Shown: positions 35,536 through 45,813, numbered from the stretch's first letter. The stretch is 64,000 nucleotides of DNA from Anaeromyxobacter dehalogenans 2CP-C (GCF_000013385.1 NC_007760.1:1116001-1180000); one strand, 5' to 3'. Notes: generated by a model not told the origin, from the sequence alone. Numbers and translations: made by a program.

Positions 35536-36729
35536 TCACGGACGGTTCACCCGGAACCCTCGCGGCAGGACCACGCGCCTCGCGCCGCAGGCGGCCGCGT
35601 GGCGCTCCAGGCAGGCGAGGAGATCGGCGCGATCGAGCGCGGCGCCCCGCTCCACCCACACCGCCCGGACGCGGAGCGCGCCGTCCCGCACCGCGCCGTC
35701 GAGCCGGCCCACCAGCGCGTCGCCCTGGAGCAGCGGGCACACGTACCAGCCGAAGCGCCGCAGGTGCGCGGGCCGGTAGACCTCCCAGGTGTAGTCGAAG
35801 CCGAACGCGGCGCGGACGAGGCCGCGGTCCCAGAGCAGCGGGTCGAGCGGGCCGAGCAGGCGGACGCGGCCGTCGGGCGGCGGGTGGCGGCGGCCAGCGA
35901 AGCCGCGCGGCGCGAGGAACGTCCGCCGCGACCCGGCGACCTGGACGGCCTCCACCGCGCCCTCGGACACGAGCGCCTCCGGGAGGCGCGCGCGGCGCGC
36001 CGGCTCCAGCATCGACCAGGTGGCGCCGCCGGCGGTGGAGAGGAGGCCGGCGGCCTCCACCCGCTCGACCACCGCCCAGCGGTGGAACGCCTCGGCGCGG
36101 CGCGCCCGCGACCGGCCGCGCGGGTGGACGCGCGCCCCGGCCGCGCCGGGCAGGGCGCGCTCCGGGACGTCGTAGACCTTGCCGCGCGCGGAGCGCCCGC
36201 ACACCACCACCTCGCAGCGCGTCTGCAGGACCTCGAGCGCCATCTTCGCGGCGCGCGGCGTGCCCTTCCAGCCGCTCCAGTCGAGCCGCTCCACCGGCCC
36301 GTGGTCGGTGAGGTCGTCCGCGGCGACGGGGCCGCGGGCCCGGACCTCGTCGAGGACCTTCTCCACCACGCCCGGCGGCAGGCGCCGCAGCCGCTCGGCG
36401 TGCGACCACCACGGCGCCTCGATCGCGAGCTCGGCGCGATACCAAGGGAACGCGCCCGCGGGCAGCAGGCACCGCTCCTTGGCGAAGTGCTCGAACGCGT
36501 GGCCGGGGAGGAGGTGCCGGTACACGTCGCCCTTGGCGATGCCGTCCACGCGCGCCAGCGCCACCAGGTCCGCGTTCGTCCCGAGCGGATCGAGCGGGTC
36601 GAGCTGGATGCAGCGGAGGCGCTCGAGCAGCGCGCGGACGCCGTCCGGGCCGGGCGGGAGCTCCGGTGCGCGGAGCAGGTGGTGGCCGACGAGGAAGGCG
36701 CGGGCTTCCGAGGGCGTGAGGGTCGTCAT
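35536..36729 (-). CDS. YcaQ/AlkX-type DNA glycosylase (winged-helix, HTH_42 family)
   Basis: 397 aa. Full-length match to the YcaQ family of winged-helix glycosylases that unhook DNA interstrand crosslinks and remove bulky N7-alkylguanine. The catalytic loop is CIQLDPLDPLG, i.e. the Q-x-D form of the YcaQ/AlkX branch rather than the Q-x-Q of AlkZ. Further family segments are FAKERCLLP, LLGPLDPLLWDRG (substrate pocket) and YTWEVYRPAHLRRFGWYVCP. Soluble, single gene, convergent with the DUF2199 fusion. With the Ada-AlkA protein at the left edge this window carries two alkylation-repair glycosylases. Confidence 0.9.
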   Translation of the reverse strand: MTTLTPSEARAFLVGHHLLRAPELPPGPDGVRALLERLRCIQLDPLDPLGTNADLVALARVDGIAKGDVYRHLLPGHAFEHFAKERCLLPAGAFPWYRAELAIEAPWWSHAERLRRLPPGVVEKVLDEVRARGPVAADDLTDHGPVERLDWSGWKGTPRAAKMALEVLQTRCEVVVCGRSARGKVYDVPERALPGAAGARVHPRGRSRARRAEAFHRWAVVERVEAAGLLSTAGGATWSMLEPARRARLPEALVSEGAVEAVQVAGSRRTFLAPRGFAGRRHPPPDGRVRLLGPLDPLLWDRGLVRAAFGFDYTWEVYRPAHLRRFGWYVCPLLQGDALVGRLDGAVRDGALRVRAVWVERGAALDRADLLACLERHAAACGARRVVLPRGFRVNRP

Positions 36730-36792
36730 CCGGGTCGCCGCATCCTGGACCTCGGGTATGACGCGCGCCGGGCGGAGGCGCGAGGCGATCGC

Positions 36793-37887
36793 TCAGGCCC
36801 GCCGGGGGACGAGCCGGACGCTGGGCGCCTTCACCATCGCGGTGACCTCGCGGCCGGCGACGAGGCCGAGCCGCTCGGCGCTGGCGCGGGTGACGAGCGC
36901 GACCAGCCGGACGCCGACGTCCACCGTGATCCGGACGAGCGGGCCCTCGTCGCGGCGCGCCGCCACCACGCCCGCGAGCCGGTTTCGCGCGGAGGTGGCG
37001 TGCTCGCCGTCGTGCGGCTCGAGCACCACGTCCTCGGCCCGGACGCAGGCATACGCCTCGTCCTCCAGGCCGCCGGGGTCGAGGGCGACGAGCTCGGCGG
37101 CGCCGGCGCGCACCACGACGAGGCCATCGTGGCGGCGGAGGAGGCGCGACGGGAACACGTTCTCCGTCCCGACCACCCGCGCCACCTCCGCGTCCACCGG
37201 GGCCGAGAACACCTCGTGGACCGGGCCGACCTGGCGGACGGTGCCGTCGAGGAGCACCGCGAGCCGGTCGCCGAGCGCGAGCGCCTCGGTGCGGTCGTGG
37301 GTCACGACCACGGCGGGCACGCCGGACGACTCGAGCAGGTGGCGGAGCTCGCCGCGCAGCGCCTCGCGGGCCGGCGCGTCGAGCGCCGAGAGCGGCTCGT
37401 CGAGGAGCAGCAGGCGCGGCCGCGGCGCGAGCGCGCGGGCGAGCGCCACCCGCTGGCGCTGGCCGCCGGAGAGCTGCCCGGGGCGGCGCGGCAGCAGCTC
37501 CCGGATCCCGAACCGTTCCGCGACCTCGGCCACGCGCGCCTCCCGCGCCGCGCGCGGCAGGCGGTGGAGGCCGTACCCGACGTTCGCCGCGACCGAGAGG
37601 TGCGGGAACAGCGCGTGGTCCTGGAACAGCAGCCCGATCCCGCGCGCCTGGGGCGGGACGAACACCCGCCGGCCCGCGTCGAACCAGGTCTCGCGCTCGA
37701 ACGAGATGGCGCCGGCGTCGGGCCGGTCGAGCCCGGCGAGCGCGCGCAAGACCGTCGTCTTGCCCGATCCCGAGGGTCCGAACAGCACCGTGACGGCCTC
37801 GCGCCCGAGCGGCCAGCTCGCCCGCGCCCGGATGGTGGGGCCGCGCGGGAACCGCCGGACGACGTCGAAGGTCAGCGCTCGTTCCAT
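36793..37887 (-). CDS. modC: molybdate ABC transporter ATP-binding protein ModC
   Basis: 364 aa. Powers molybdate (and probably tungstate) import. ATPase domain at residues 1-230 with Walker A GPSGSGKTT, signature LSGGQRQRVALARALA, Walker B LLLLDEPLSALD and the switch His in VVVTHDRTEA. The C-terminal 110 residues hold a TOBE/Mop-like molybdate-sensing region. It overlaps modB by 16 nt, making modABC one translational unit. Rho-independent terminator not seen after the stop; the next gene on the same strand is 63 nt away. Confidence 0.95.
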   Translation of the reverse strand: MERALTFDVVRRFPRGPTIRARASWPLGREAVTVLFGPSGSGKTTVLRALAGLDRPDAGAISFERETWFDAGRRVFVPPQARGIGLLFQDHALFPHLSVAANVGYGLHRLPRAAREARVAEVAERFGIRELLPRRPGQLSGGQRQRVALARALAPRPRLLLLDEPLSALDAPAREALRGELRHLLESSGVPAVVVTHDRTEALALGDRLAVLLDGTVRQVGPVHEVFSAPVDAEVARVVGTENVFPSRLLRRHDGLVVVRAGAAELVALDPGGLEDEAYACVRAEDVVLEPHDGEHATSARNRLAGVVAARRDEGPLVRITVDVGVRLVALVTRASAERLGLVAGREVTAMVKAPSVRLVPRRA

Positions 37888-38546
37888 CGGAAGGCCGGGC
37901 GGCGCTGGAGCGCGTAGACGAGCGTGAGCACGCCGAAGGAGATCGCGAGCAGGAGGCCCGCGGTGCGGTGGGCGGCGGCGTACTCGAGCGCCTCGACGTG
38001 GTCGAAGATGGCGACCGCCAGCGTGCGCGTCCTGCCCGGGATGTTGCCGCCCACCATGAGGACGACGCCGAACTCGCCCAGCGTGTGCGCGAAGCTCAGC
38101 ACCGCGCCCGCGATCACGCCCGGCCAGGCGAGCGGCAGGGTCACGCGCAGGAACGTCCCGAGGCGCGAGACGCCGAGCGTGTGCGAGGCCTCGACGAGCC
38201 GGCGGTCCACGCCCGCCAGCGCCGCGGCGAACGGCTGGACCGCGAACGGGAGGCTGTAGAGCACGGACGCGACGAGCAGCCCGGCGAAGGAGAACGGGAA
38301 CGGGTGGCCGGCGACGGCCTCGAAGACCCGGCCGGCCGGGCTCCGCGGGCCGAGCCCGGTGAGCAGGTAGAACCCGAGCACGGTGGGCGGGAGCACGAGC
38401 GGGAGCGCCACCACCGCCTCCACCAGCACCTTCCCGCGGAAGCGGCTCACCGTGAGCCACCAGGCGAGCGGCAGCCCCACCGCGAGCAGGACGACCGTGG
38501 TGAGCCCGGCGAGCTTCAGCGAGAGCGCGAGCGCGGCGGCGTCCAT
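37872..38546 (-). CDS. modB: molybdate ABC transporter permease ModB
   Basis: 224 aa, five to six membrane helices, homodimeric channel of the molybdate importer. The ATPase-docking loop EASHTLGVSRLGTFLRVTLP and the HTLGEFGVVLMVGGNIPG segment are characteristic of ModB. Starts 2 nt upstream of the modA stop region (modA ends at 38549) and runs into modC with a 16-nt overlap. Residues LPPTVLGFYLL match the conserved first cytoplasmic part of the permease family. Confidence 0.95.
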   Translation of the reverse strand: MDAAALALSLKLAGLTTVVLLAVGLPLAWWLTVSRFRGKVLVEAVVALPLVLPPTVLGFYLLTGLGPRSPAGRVFEAVAGHPFPFSFAGLLVASVLYSLPFAVQPFAAALAGVDRRLVEASHTLGVSRLGTFLRVTLPLAWPGVIAGAVLSFAHTLGEFGVVLMVGGNIPGRTRTLAVAIFDHVEALEYAAAHRTAGLLLAISFGVLTLVYALQRRPAFRWNER

Positions 38547-38548
38547 GG

Positions 38549-39331
38549 CTAGGGGAGCCCGTACCCGTACCGCGCGAGGATGGCGCGGCCCCTCGGGCCG
38601 GTCAGGAACGCGAGGAAGGCGCGCGCGAGCGCGGGGTCGCGGGCCGTCCGGAGGACGATGCCGGACTGCTCGATCCTGGGGTAGAGCGCCTCGGGCACGG
38701 GCACCGCCTTGCCGCCCGCGAGCGCCTTCCCGAGCGTGAGCGAGTACGGCAGGAACGCCACGTCGGCGGCGCCGGTGGTGGCGAACTGCGCCGCCTGCCC
38801 GGCGCTGGTGCCGAGGACCAGCCGCGATCGCACCGCGTCCCAGACGCCCGCCGCCCGCAGCGCGCGCTCGGTGGCGCGGCCGAACGGGGCGAGCGCGGGG
38901 TTGGCGATCGCGATCCGCCGGACCCCGGGGTCGGTCAGCGCCGCGAGCCCGCGCCGCTCGAGCGGCACCGCCGAGCCGGGCGGGAGCCACGCCACCAGCC
39001 TCCCGAACGCGTAGACCTGCTCGTCCGCGGCGGCGCCCAGCCCCGCGGCGATCACCTTGGCCGGGTAGTCGCGGTCCGCCGAGAGGAACACGTCGAACGG
39101 CGCGCCGTTCCGGATCTGCGCGAAGAACGCGCCGGACGCGCCGAACGTGAGCGCCACCCGCACCCCGGGGCGCTCCGCCTCGAACGCCAGCTTCAGCTCC
39201 TCGGCGGCGTCCTTCAGGTTCGCCGCGGCGGCGACCGAGAGCGTGGCCACGGGCTGCTGCGCGCGGGCGCACGCGGGCGCGGCCGCGAGGAGCGCCGGGA
39301 GCGCGACGGCGAGCAGGCTGCGGTGGATCAC
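38549..39331 (-). CDS. modA: molybdate-binding periplasmic protein ModA
   Basis: 260 aa with signal peptide (residues 1-25, ending ACARAQ). Periplasmic-binding fold: SVAAAANLKDAAEELKLAF at the start, TFGASGAFFAQIRNGAPFDV and FLSADRDYPAKV carry the oxyanion-binding Ser and backbone contacts of ModA. GTG 39331 was preferred over the TTG at 39364 because GGAG lies 7 nt upstream and the signal peptide is then of normal length. First gene of modABC; a sigma-70-like promoter is placed 36 nt upstream. Confidence 0.94.
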   Translation of the reverse strand: MIHRSLLAVALPALLAAAPACARAQQPVATLSVAAAANLKDAAEELKLAFEAERPGVRVALTFGASGAFFAQIRNGAPFDVFLSADRDYPAKVIAAGLGAAADEQVYAFGRLVAWLPPGSAVPLERRGLAALTDPGVRRIAIANPALAPFGRATERALRAAGVWDAVRSRLVLGTSAGQAAQFATTGAADVAFLPYSLTLGKALAGGKAVPVPEALYPRIEQSGIVLRTARDPALARAFLAFLTGPRGRAILARYGYGLP

Positions 39332-39373
39332 GGCAGGGCTCCAGGTGGGACGTACGGGTAACAACGAGGAACC

Positions 39374-39403
39374 CTATACTCCGCACAAGCTGCATACGGC
39401 AAC
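39374..39403 (-). promoter_or_regulatory. sigma-70-like promoter of modABC
   Basis: Minus-strand hexamers TTGCCG (39398-39403) and TATAGG (39374-39379) with an 18-nt spacer, in an A/T-rich island between modA and the divergent regulator. On the plus strand TATACT (39376-39381) overlaps the same spot and could serve the regulator gene. Confidence 0.5.
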
Positions 39404-39460
39404 CAGCGTCCGCCAGCGCGGCTCGCCAGGCGCCGCCGCGGCCGCTATAGTCGGACACCC

Positions 39461-40333
39461 ATGCCCGACCAGCTGCTCACGACCGCGGAGGTCGCCGAGA
39501 TCCTCCGGGTCCACCCGAAGCACGTGTACCGGCTGCTGAAGCGCGGGCTCCCCGCCCGCCGGGTCGGCGCCGAGTGGCGCTTCTCGCGCGAGGACGTGCT
39601 GGCCTGGTCGGGCGGCGGGACCGCCGAGGCGCGGACCGGGGCGCCCGCGCCCGCCGCCCAGGGCGCGGTGGACGCGGCCCCGGCGCTGGTCGCCGCGAAC
39701 GGCGACGTGGCCGTGCTCTCGCTGCTGGCCCTCGCCGCGGCCGAGGGGCCGCCGCTCCTCGGCTTCGTGCAGGCCGACATGGCCGAGGCCGCCGACCTGC
39801 TGCGGCGCCGCGCGGTGCTCGCCGCGGGCGCGCACGCCGGCGGGTTCCCGAGCCACGTCGGCGACGACCGCGTGGCGCGCATCCACCTCGTCACGCGCGA
39901 GATCGGGCTCGTCCACCCGCCGGGCCGGCCGGTGACGCTGGAGGAGCTGCCCCGCCGGCGCCTCGCGTCCCGCCCCGGGAGCGCCGGCGTCCGCAGGCAC
40001 CTCGACGAGGCGCTCCGCGCCCGGAAGCTCGACCCGGCGCGCGCGCACCGCAAGGCGCTCCTGCTCCGCTCGCACCTCGAGGTGGCGCTGGCCGTGGCGG
40101 CGGGGCGCGCCGACGTGGGGCTCTGCTCGCGCGCGTGGGGCGAGCGCGCCGGGCTCGCGTTCCTGCCGATCGCCACCGAGCCGTACGGGCTCATCGTGAA
40201 GGCGCGCGACCTCGGCGACGCGCGCGTGGTCCGCCTGTGCGAGGTGGCGCAGGGCAGGGCGTTCCGCGCCGACGCCGGCGCCGTCCCGGGCTACGACGTC
40301 GAGGGCGCGGGCGACATCCGCTACGACGCGTGA
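39461..40333 (+). CDS. HTH (excisionase/MerR-like) regulator with periplasmic-binding-like domain
   Basis: 290 aa. Residues 1-50 are an excisionase-type winged helix (LTTAEVAEILRVHPKHVYRL). After an Ala/Pro linker, residues about 75-290 form a periplasmic-binding-like (PBP) domain with LASRPGSAGVRRHLDEAL and VAAGRADVGLCSRA, the type that senses small oxyanions or other ligands. Divergent from modABC across a 129-nt gap, which suggests it is the molybdate/tungstate-responsive repressor or activator of that operon, replacing ModE. The ligand is inferred from context. Confidence 0.87.
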   Translation: MPDQLLTTAEVAEILRVHPKHVYRLLKRGLPARRVGAEWRFSREDVLAWSGGGTAEARTGAPAPAAQGAVDAAPALVAANGDVAVLSLLALAAAEGPPLLGFVQADMAEAADLLRRRAVLAAGAHAGGFPSHVGDDRVARIHLVTREIGLVHPPGRPVTLEELPRRRLASRPGSAGVRRHLDEALRARKLDPARAHRKALLLRSHLEVALAVAAGRADVGLCSRAWGERAGLAFLPIATEPYGLIVKARDLGDARVVRLCEVAQGRAFRADAGAVPGYDVEGAGDIRYDA

Positions 40334-40370
40334 GCGTCGCGCCGGCGGACGTGCGCGCGCCGGAAAGGGA

Positions 40371-40403
40371 ACGGCCGCGACCGGCGGAGCCGATCGCGGC
40401 CGT
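40371..40403. terminator. hairpin between convergent regulator and BMP genes
   Basis: Perfect 10-bp stem (40371-40380 and 40394-40403, 13-nt loop) between the HTH-PBP regulator stop at 40333 and the minus-strand BMP gene stop at 40424. Placed to end both transcripts; no strong T-run. Confidence 0.55.
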
Positions 40404-40423
40404 GGCGCGCCTCGCGGCGGAGG

Positions 40424-41557
<1,134 letters not shown>

Positions 41558-41616
41558 GGTGTCGATCTCCCCCTGTGTCAGGGTCTGGATGACTGCGGGT
41601 GCTTCGGGGTGCGGCT

Positions 41617-42537
41617 TCAGGCGCCGGGGAAGAACGGCTTCCCCAGCGAGGCGGGCATGTTGAGCCGGATCCACAGCGGGTTCCGGGAGATGATCGCGAG
41701 GACCACGATGGTCGAGACGTAGGGCAGCATCGCCATGAACTGGCTCGGGACGTGGACGCCCCGCGCCTGGAGGTGGAGCTGGAGCATGGTGACGCCGCCG
41801 AAGAGGTACGCGCCGAGCAGGATGCGCCCCGGCCGCCAGGTGGCGAACACCGTGAGCGCCAGCGCGATCCACCCGCGCCCGGCCACCATGCCCTCCACCC
41901 ACAGCGGCGTGTAGACGACCGACAGGTACGCGCCGGCGATCCCGCAGAGCGCGCCGCCGGTCACCACCGCGGCGAACCGGATGCGCCGGACGCCGTAGCC
42001 CAGCGCGTGCGCCGACTGCGGCGACTCGCCGATGGCGCGCAGGAGGAGGCCGGCGCGCGTGCGGTAGAGGAACCAGGCCGCGGCCGCGACGAGCGCGATC
42101 GCGAGGTAGACCACCGGGTGGTGCCGGAACAGCGCCGGCCCCAGGAACGGCACGTCGGCGAGGAAGGGCACGCGGTGCGGCGGCTGCTCGCCGAGCTGCT
42201 TGCCCACGTACCCGATGCCCACGAACGCCGAGAAGCCCGAGCCGAACAGGCTCACCGCGAGGCCGGTCGCGTACTGGTTGGTGTTGAGCCACACCACCAG
42301 CCAGCCGAACACCGCGGCCACCGCCGCGCCGCCGGCCGCGCCCGCCACGAAGCCGAACCACTCGCTCCCGCCGTCGTGGGCGGCGGCGAACCCGGCCACC
42401 GCGGAGACGAGCAGCATGCCCTCGGCGCCGAGGTTGACCACGCCGGCGCGCTCGTTGAGCAGCAGCCCGAGGCCGGCGATGGCGAGCGGCGTCCCGGCCG
42501 CGAGCGTCGCGGCGATGAGCAGGGCGAGCTCGTTCAC
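41617..42537 (-). CDS. BMP/nucleoside ABC importer permease 2
   Basis: 306 aa, about 8-10 membrane helices, branched-chain/ribose-type permease family. LNERAGVVNLGAEGMLLVSA near the start is the conserved segment of the second nucleoside permease (YufQ/NupQ type), and AIGESPQSAHALGYGVRRIR is the cytoplasmic loop that meets the ATPase. GTG start overlaps the previous permease stop (GTGA). Encoded 59 nt upstream of the binding-protein gene. Confidence 0.93.
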   Translation of the reverse strand: MNELALLIAATLAAGTPLAIAGLGLLLNERAGVVNLGAEGMLLVSAVAGFAAAHDGGSEWFGFVAGAAGGAAVAAVFGWLVVWLNTNQYATGLAVSLFGSGFSAFVGIGYVGKQLGEQPPHRVPFLADVPFLGPALFRHHPVVYLAIALVAAAAWFLYRTRAGLLLRAIGESPQSAHALGYGVRRIRFAAVVTGGALCGIAGAYLSVVYTPLWVEGMVAGRGWIALALTVFATWRPGRILLGAYLFGGVTMLQLHLQARGVHVPSQFMAMLPYVSTIVVLAIISRNPLWIRLNMPASLGKPFFPGA

Positions 42538-43622
42538 GGCGCGGTCCTCCGGCTCCAGCCGACCAGCCGGAGCCGGTGGTGGATGAGCGTGTCGCAGGCG
42601 AGCAGCGAGAGCAGCAGGATGCCCTGGAAGACGCCGCTCACGGACGCCGGCAGCCCGACGCGCGACTGCGCGAGCTGCCCGCCGATGACGAGCGCCGAGA
42701 GCACCACGCTCCCGAGCAGCGCGCCGATGGGGTGGAGCCGGCCCACGAACGCGACGATGACCGCGGTGAACCCGTACCCGCTCGCCACGTGCGGCGTGAG
42801 CTGGCCCATGGGCCCGACCGCCTCGAACGCGCCGGCGATCCCGGCGAGCGCGCCGGAGAGGAGGAGCGTCGTCCAGATCGCGGAGCTCGCCGAGAAGCCG
42901 GCGTAGCGCGCCGCGGCCGGCGCGGGGCCGCCGATCTGGAGCCGCACGCCGCGGTAGGTCCGGAACATGAACAGCCACATGAGGACCGCCGCGACCAGCG
43001 CGAAGACGAAGCCCCAGTGCAGCCGCAGGCCGGGCACGATGCGGGGGAGCTCGGTGGACGCCGAGAAGTTGACCGTCTGCGGGAAGTTGAAGCCGCGCGG
43101 GTCCTTCCACGGCCCGAACACGAGCCAGGAGAGCAGCAGGTCGGCGACGTACACCAGCATCAGGCTGACCAGGATCTCGTTCGCGTGGAACCGGTCCCGG
43201 AGCAGCGCCACGATCCCGGCCCAGGCGGCGCCGCCGGCCGCGCCGGCCAGCACCACCAGCGGGAAGAACGCCCAGGGCGAGAGCGCGAGCTGCGCGTTCG
43301 TCACCCACAGCGCCAGCCCGCCCCCGGTGATGGCGCCCATCAGGAACTGCCCCTCGGCGCCGATGTTCCACACGTTGGCGCGGAAGCAGAGGCCGAGGCC
43401 GAGCGCGCACAGGATGAGCGGCGTGCACTTCAGCCCGAGCTCGGTGAGCGCGCGCGCGCCGTTGAACGGCTCGAACAGGAACATCGAGAGGACGCGCCCC
43501 GGCTCCTTGCCGAGCGCGAGGAACAGCAGGCCGCCCAGCGTGACCGTCACGGTCAGCGCGATGACCGGCGACAGCACGCTCATCGCGAGCGACGGGGTGG
43601 GGCGGACGTCGAGGCGGATCAC
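42534..43622 (-). CDS. BMP/nucleoside ABC importer permease 1
   Basis: 362 aa, about 8-10 membrane helices. Conserved RANVWNIGAEGQFLMGAITG marks the YufP/NupP-type first permease, and FHANEILVSLMLVYVADLLL follows. The cytosolic coupling loop GGPAPAAARYAGFSASSAIW is present. GTG start at 43622 overlaps the ATPase stop by 4 nt (GTGA). Both permeases form the heterodimeric membrane channel of the importer. Confidence 0.93.
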   Translation of the reverse strand: MIRLDVRPTPSLAMSVLSPVIALTVTVTLGGLLFLALGKEPGRVLSMFLFEPFNGARALTELGLKCTPLILCALGLGLCFRANVWNIGAEGQFLMGAITGGGLALWVTNAQLALSPWAFFPLVVLAGAAGGAAWAGIVALLRDRFHANEILVSLMLVYVADLLLSWLVFGPWKDPRGFNFPQTVNFSASTELPRIVPGLRLHWGFVFALVAAVLMWLFMFRTYRGVRLQIGGPAPAAARYAGFSASSAIWTTLLLSGALAGIAGAFEAVGPMGQLTPHVASGYGFTAVIVAFVGRLHPIGALLGSVVLSALVIGGQLAQSRVGLPASVSGVFQGILLLSLLACDTLIHHRLRLVGWSRRTAP

Positions 43623-45157
43623 GCGGGGCCTCCGGCGACGGCCTCGGGGCGGCCCGGACCGCCCGCCCAGAGCCCGCTCATCCACTCCCCGATGCGCTCG
43701 ACGGTGGCGTCGGCGGCGGGGAGGGGCGGCGAGAGGCGGCCCTTCGCGATGACGTGGAGCCGGTCGGCGAGCGCGAACAGCTCCTCGAGCTCCTCGGAGA
43801 CCACCAGCACCGCCGCGCCCGCGTCGCGCAGGCGGAGCAGCTCGGCGTGGATCTGCGCGGCCGCGCCGACGTCCACGCCCCAGGTCGGCTGCGCGACCAC
43901 GAGCACCTTCGGCACCGCGTCGAGCTCTCGCCCCACGATGTACTTCTGGAGGTTGCCGCCGGACAGGCTCCGCGCCACCGCGCCCGGGCCGGCGGCCTTG
44001 ACCCAGTAGCGCCGCAGCACGCCCGAGGCCTGGTCGCGGAGCGCGGCGCGGTCGATCCAGCCGAACGCGCGCAGCGCCTCCTGGCGGGTGAGGAGCATGT
44101 TGGTGGCGAGCGACAGCGAGGGCACCGCCCCGCGGCCGAGCCGCTCCTCCGGGACGAAGTGCAGCCCGCGGCGCCGGCGCCCGGCCGCGCCGGTCCGGCC
44201 GATGGGTTCGCCGAACAGCCGGATGGCGGCCGCGTCCGCGCGCGGATCCTCGCCGGAGAGCGCGGCGAGCAGCTCCTGCTGGCCGTTGCCGGACACGCCG
44301 GCGATCCCGACGATCTCGCCGGCGTGGATCTCGAGCGACACGTCGTCGAGCGGCACGCCGAACCGGTCGTGGCAGGGGAGGGCGAGCCGCTCGACGGAGA
44401 GCGCCACCGGGCCGAGCTTCGCGGCGCGGCGCTCGAGCCGCGGCGGCTCGGCGCCGATCATCATGCGCGAGAGGCTGGCGGTGGTCTCCCGCGCGGGATC
44501 GCAGGTGGCGACCACGCGGCCGCCGCGCAGCACCGTGCACGCGTGGCACAGCTCCAGGATCTCGTCGAGCTTGTGGCTGATGTAGAGGATCGAGCAGCCG
44601 CTCGCGGCGACCTGGCGCAGCGTCTCGAACAGCTTGTCCACCGCCTGCGGCGTGAGCACCGCGGTCGGCTCGTCGAGGATGAGGAGCCGCGGGTCGGCGA
44701 GGAGCGCGCGGACGATCTCGACGCGCTGCCGCTCGCCCACCGACAGCACGTGCACCGGGCGGAGCGGGTCCACGTCGAGGCCGTACTCCGCGGCCTTGGC
44801 GCGGATCCGCTCGGTGACGTCGCGCAGCGCCACCTTGCGCGAGAGCCCGAGCCACACGTTCTCGGCGACCGTGAGCGAGTCGAACAGCGAGAAGTGCTGG
44901 AACACCATCGCGATGCCCAGCGCGCGCGCGTCGTGCGGCGTGCGCACCTCGGCCGGGTTCCCGTCCCAGAGGATCTCGCCGGCGTCGGGGGCCACCGCGC
45001 CGTAGACCACCTTCATCAGCGTGGACTTGCCGGCGCCGTTCTCGCCCAGGACGGCGTGGATCTCCCCCGGCGCGACGGTGAGCGCCACGTCGTCGTTCGC
45101 GACGACGTCCCCGTAGCGCTTCGTGACGTGCCTCAGCTCGAGGCGCGGAACGCTCAC
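43619..45157 (-). CDS. BMP/nucleoside ABC importer double ATPase
   Basis: 512 aa with two fused ATPase domains, as in sugar (RbsA-type) and nucleoside importers. First half: GENGAGKST Walker A, SVGERQRVEIVRALL signature, LLILDEPTAVLTPQ Walker B and ISHKLDEIL. Second half: degenerate Walker A GVSGNGQQEL, signature SGGNLQKYIVGREL and VAQPTWGVDVGA in place of the usual Walker B. GTG start at 45157, 10 nt after the stop of the gpt-like gene. Hydrolysis is expected mainly from the first domain. Confidence 0.94.
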   Translation of the reverse strand: MSVPRLELRHVTKRYGDVVANDDVALTVAPGEIHAVLGENGAGKSTLMKVVYGAVAPDAGEILWDGNPAEVRTPHDARALGIAMVFQHFSLFDSLTVAENVWLGLSRKVALRDVTERIRAKAAEYGLDVDPLRPVHVLSVGERQRVEIVRALLADPRLLILDEPTAVLTPQAVDKLFETLRQVAASGCSILYISHKLDEILELCHACTVLRGGRVVATCDPARETTASLSRMMIGAEPPRLERRAAKLGPVALSVERLALPCHDRFGVPLDDVSLEIHAGEIVGIAGVSGNGQQELLAALSGEDPRADAAAIRLFGEPIGRTGAAGRRRRGLHFVPEERLGRGAVPSLSLATNMLLTRQEALRAFGWIDRAALRDQASGVLRRYWVKAAGPGAVARSLSGGNLQKYIVGRELDAVPKVLVVAQPTWGVDVGAAAQIHAELLRLRDAGAAVLVVSEELEELFALADRLHVIAKGRLSPPLPAADATVERIGEWMSGLWAGGPGRPEAVAGGPA

Positions 45158-45167
45158 GTGGGGTCCC

Positions 45168-45734
45168 CTAGTCCTTCGCGCCGCGCTGGCGGATCGGCGA
45201 GACGAACCGGTAGTCGATGTCCCACGGGAAGTAGATCCACTTCTCCTGGCGGAACTCCTTCACGAACGTGTCCACCACCGGGCGGCCGAGCGGCTTCGCG
45301 TACAGCGTGGCGAAGTGCGCCTTCGGCAGCTTCTCGCGCACGGCGGCCGCGGTCCGGCCCGTGTCCACCAGGTCGTCGATGAGCAGCCAGCCCTCGCCGT
45401 CGCCCGGGACCGTCTTCAGCCACTGCAGCTCGCCCTGCTTCGCCTCCGCGCCGCCCGTCTCGGCGGCGCCGTAGCTGACCACGCAGACCGTGTCGATGAG
45501 GCGGATGTCGAGCTCGCGCGCCACCAGCGCCGCCGGCACGAGGCCGCCGCGGGTGATGGCGATGATGCCCTTCCAGTCGCCGAGCTCGTGCAGCACGCGC
45601 GACAGGTAGCGCGCGTCGCGGTGCAGCTCGGGCCAGGAGATGACGATCTCGTCCTGGTACGGGCCGGGCCCGGATCCAGCGTGGACCTCACCCTCCCCGC
45701 CGCCGGGAGGGCCCTTCGTCGCGTCTGCCGCCAT
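45168..45734 (-). CDS. gpt: xanthine phosphoribosyltransferase (Gpt type)
   Basis: 188 aa. Converts xanthine or guanine plus PRPP to XMP or GMP in purine salvage. The PRPP-binding motif WLLIDDLVDTGRTA is perfect; IIAITRGGLVPAALVARELD and WIYFPWDIDYRF match E. coli Gpt. The N-terminal 25 residues (GGGEGEVHAGSG region) are an extra Gly-rich tail. First gene of an operon with the nucleoside importer (10 nt to the ATPase gene), so imported nucleosides or bases are salvaged directly. No purine riboswitch was recognised in the 79-nt leader. Confidence 0.93.
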   Translation of the reverse strand: MAADATKGPPGGGEGEVHAGSGPGPYQDEIVISWPELHRDARYLSRVLHELGDWKGIIAITRGGLVPAALVARELDIRLIDTVCVVSYGAAETGGAEAKQGELQWLKTVPGDGEGWLLIDDLVDTGRTAAAVREKLPKAHFATLYAKPLGRPVVDTFVKEFRQEKWIYFPWDIDYRFVSPIRQRGAKD

Positions 45735-45763
45735 GGCACCTTGTACTGGAAGGGGCTGACGCA

Positions 45764-45786
45764 GGGGAGGGGGAATTCACCTCCCC
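45764..45786 (-). terminator. hairpin between the YCII gene and gpt
   Basis: 7-bp GGGGAGG/CCTCCCC stem (arms 45764-45770 and 45780-45786, 9-nt loop), 28 nt after the YCII-type gene stop and 30 nt before the gpt start on the minus strand. Could end the YCII transcript or sit in the gpt leader. Confidence 0.4.
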
Positions 45787-45813
45787 GGATCTCCTAGGGA
45801 TTTCGGGTCGGCG

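Noticed and set aside
39332-39460. ModE box in the mod promoter region
   Set aside because: Only direct ATAC repeats were seen, not the inverted TATAT-type arrangement of a ModE site.
45735-45813. Possible purine riboswitch upstream of gpt
   Set aside because: The short leader shows one simple GC stem and none of the conserved pyrimidine-rich junction sequences of a purine aptamer.
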